Part shown: positions 61,382-64,000 of the stretch, piece after piece
Layout: each line of letters starts with the position of its first letter
Position numbering within the stretch: position 1 is the first letter of the stretch
Origin: Malachius bipustulatus
Lineage: Eukaryota; Arthropoda; Insecta; Coleoptera; Melyridae
Direction of reading: 5' to 3'
NCBI GenBank assembly: GCA_910589415.1
Contig: OU342630.1
Coordinates: forward strand, 71,296,186 to 71,360,185
Length of the DNA: 64,000 bases
Translations under genes and position numbers: made by a program
The notes under the pieces: model-generated
Told to the model about the DNA's origin: nothing
What the model saw: only the letters and a program-made list of their open reading frames with translations
Database searches by the model: none

Positions 61382-62252
61382 TACCGGGTGTCCCAGACAT
61401 AATTGACCAGGCCATATCTCATATATAGGTTGAGATAATCGAGCCGAATAAAAGGCATATTATTATAATTTTTCAAGCTGTATAACATGACAGCATGAAA
61501 ACAACCTCCACTTCAACATCCCCTAAGTTACAGCCCCCACCTTAAAAAAGTGAATAGCACCCTGTATATATTTTTGTATATTCAAAACCAGTATTCGATT
61601 CTCTATTCAGATGATTTTTCAGATTCAAAATTGGTTCAGAAATAACCAAGAAAAAGTTCATCAAGGTGGTCATGACTTTTTATCTTAACTTTACCTGAAT
61701 GACTTTAGCTGTCAAAATTTATCAATATTTTGGTCATAGTTTTTTATTAGCAGGTCACAGTCATCATTAAGGTTCATGATAAAGTGCTTTATTGTCTCTT
61801 GTTTTATTTTTTAAAATTTCCCAATAAATCAGAATTATTAAATAAATTGTTTCAACTTTAATTATAATAATAACTATCACCTGCCTGTTAAAAACTATGA
61901 CTAAATATTGATAAATTTTGACAGCCAAAGTCATCCAGAGAATCTTAAGATAAAAAGTCATGACCGCCTTGATGAACTTTTTCTTGGTTATTTCTCAACC
62001 AATTTTGAATCTGAAAAATCATCTGAATAGACAATCGAATACTGGTTTTGAATATAAAAAAATATATACAGGGTGCTATTCATTTTTATAAGGGTGGGGG
62101 CTGTAACTTGTGGGATGTTGATGTGGGGGTTGTTTTCATGCTGTCATGTTGAACAGCTTGAAAAATTATAATAACATGCTTTTATTCGGCTCGATTATCT
62201 CAACCTGTATTATGATATATGGCCTGGTCAATTAAGTCTGGGACACCCGATA
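61382..62252. mobile_element. Long fold-back element, 871 bp, TA target
   Basis: The left TACCGGGTGTCCCAGACATA and the reverse complement of the right TATCGGGTGTCCCAGACTTA match, flanked by TA. The arms (about 61382-61760 and 61874-62252) are complementary for some 375 nt, sharing for example TCAAGGTGGTCATGACTTTT (right arm equivalent reads GGCGGTCATGACTTTT) and CACCCTGTATAT. The loop is about 115 nt. It has no transposase. The copy would form a long imperfect double-stranded RNA if transcribed. Confidence 0.9.
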
Positions 62253-64000
62253 TATAAGTTCCAGACGATCTGAAAATTGAAAAAGTCCTCCTGCTCAAAG
62301 CGGCTGAAAAGTGAGTCACATATAAGTTAGGTATAATACCATTCTGCGTCGAGTATAGTTTAAGTTTTTAAGACATTCTTTTGACATTAATTTTCTCAAA
62401 AACTGCTAACTTGACAAAATTGATAAAATGCTATAGTCAAGACCCATACCACTTTATTTGGTTCCAATTTACTGTTTGATATGTCGTTCTCTTATCGCTA
62501 CAATTTATTTTCGCGTACCATGCCTGAAAATTATTAATTTCAGCAAAAAAAAACACGACCGAAAGCGGTTCTTTTCCTGCCTCTAGGGAGACAATAATTT
62601 TCCTGTCGATTTTGTAGATTCTGACAATCTTTTATACTTTTTCATTCTATTATTAATTTCTGAACTTCCAGTTCAATTCTGTATTTTTCCATGGCCTTCT
62701 TATCATTGTTTGTGTATTTATCCAACCTCAGTTGTTCTTGAATAATAGTGAATGGAAATAGGTATTTTAGGTACTTAACTGTAAAAAAGCGAAAACACAA
62801 AATAATGTCCAACATTTCTAACTCAGGCAGTAAATGTTGTCACGACATTTTTGTGGGTCTTCAAGTTTTACGAGGTTTTATTAAACGTCAGTTTAAATCG
62901 ACGTTTTCAATAGATTTATCAAAAAAAAAAATTTGATATATTTTTTTTTGTTAGGCGAAAATCAGTTATGTCACATCGCTAGAAAACACTGTAATATAAG
63001 CCGCCCTTGCTTGCTTCCCTCCCTGGTTCAACTAATCGTATCGGGCTTCTAAAGCTCATTTTCCTCCCTTTGTGACACAATATACTATACTGTTACAAAA
63101 ATATACAAAAAGGATAACACACCGTCACAACGGTTGCAGAATGACTTGAATAGAAATTTTGAGAATCAAAATCATTGGAACTTTTCATTGTCGCGTTCAA
63201 TAGAATCTATAATTTGCGTCGAATTATTGATGATTATTATTATGTATTTTGAAACCAGAAATTTATTTTAAATTCTTTCTTTTTTATTTTTTGTTCATAC
63301 AATGAGGGCTTGATATGAGACGATTTAAGCAAGTGCGCAAATACATACCCACTGTTTCAATAAGTAGGTACATATTTTATTCAATTTATTGTAGGTATAC
63401 ATAATGAGTAGGTAATATTGAGTATAGTAAGCATTTATCTATTTAAAAACCAATAATAATTATTTTATAATTATTATACTTTAATTACGCAGTTTATGTT
63501 TCCAGGTAGGAAAATTTATTGGAGTCAATGTTGAAGTGTAACCATGCCGAATGCACCCATATCAGATCGTATACCTGTAACAAAATATACTTATACCCAT
63601 TAGAGGCAGTATTAAATATTTTAATTAGTCGCGTTTTTTTACATTAATAATGGATCGCTTTTTTGTTATCTAATAACTGTCATGACTTTAACCTATATTT
63701 CACATTTTATTATGATAATTATTTTTATTTTTGATAGCTGCCTTGAAAAGTTATTAAAAAAATGAAAAATAAACAAAAAATATATTTTTAGCTACACAAG
63801 TTATACCTACACTTTTACATGGGTGTGAGCGATTTGAGAGTTCGAAGTAAAAAAATTCCTTCATAGAATAATATGCAATCTTAAGGCATGGACGGCTCAA
63901 TTCGCCAGACTCATCAGTATACGTCATCGTGCAAAGAATTCTCTTCGAAAAAATGAACAAAGAAATATGACGCGGTATACCTACCTATAAATACTCTTGA
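62253..64000. other. AT-rich noncoding stretch
   Basis: No gene or clear element is recognised through to the window edge. A few TACCTACC motifs occur near the end. Confidence 0.4.

Overview
The window looks like intergenic or intronic nuclear DNA from an arthropod, most probably an insect. It is AT-rich and full of homopolymer runs. It lacks long open frames and has no bacterial-type gene spacing. It carries degenerate non-LTR retrotransposons, a tRNA-derived SINE and many short inverted-repeat elements whose ends read TACAGGGTG with TA at the target. The frequent motif TACCTACCTA, often seen in Hemiptera and Lepidoptera, fits an insect but does not settle the order. No complete protein-coding gene could be supported; nearly every open frame is a chance run in AT-rich DNA or lies in a repeat.

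Layout: 1-2.1 kb holds GC-enriched blocks, an unidentified 58-codon frame and a diverged 140-bp tandem duplication. 2.3-7.7 kb holds a fold-back element, a CR1/Jockey-like LINE relic on the plus strand, a (GA)n tract and a 751-bp fold-back element. 7.7-13.7 kb is mostly featureless. At 13.7-14.1 kb there is a perfect 347-bp palindrome between AT microsatellites, then a dispersed repeat that recurs inverted at 27 kb. 17.8-19.8 kb has two long polypyrimidine tracts and a second LINE relic. 21.9-24.5 kb has GC-enriched, possibly regulatory blocks and a strong TATA box. 25-35.5 kb carries a TIR element, a possible signal-peptide exon, an LTR-like promoter and a SINE with an 11-bp target-site duplication. 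39-41.9 kb has a three-copy repeat array, a GC-enriched block and a MITE. 47.6-48.2 kb holds another fold-back element. 50-52.9 kb has GC-enriched blocks and a third LINE relic (minus strand, RT thumb plus RNase H). 53.4-54.5 kb has two small elements. At 56.3-56.7 kb there is a second perfect palindrome with 193-nt arms and a 13-bp flanking direct repeat. 56.8-58.1 kb is CpG-rich. 60.7-62.3 kb has two more TIR elements.

The most unusual signal is the pair of perfect palindromes. Their arms are unrelated, but each contains a core of the same design: TGAT followed by a purine-rich half-stem, a short loop, the complementary half-stem, and GAAA 23-24 nt downstream. This resembles the conserved core of the hammerhead motifs known in Penelope-like retroelements. 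That reading is inference; the palindromes themselves are seen directly.
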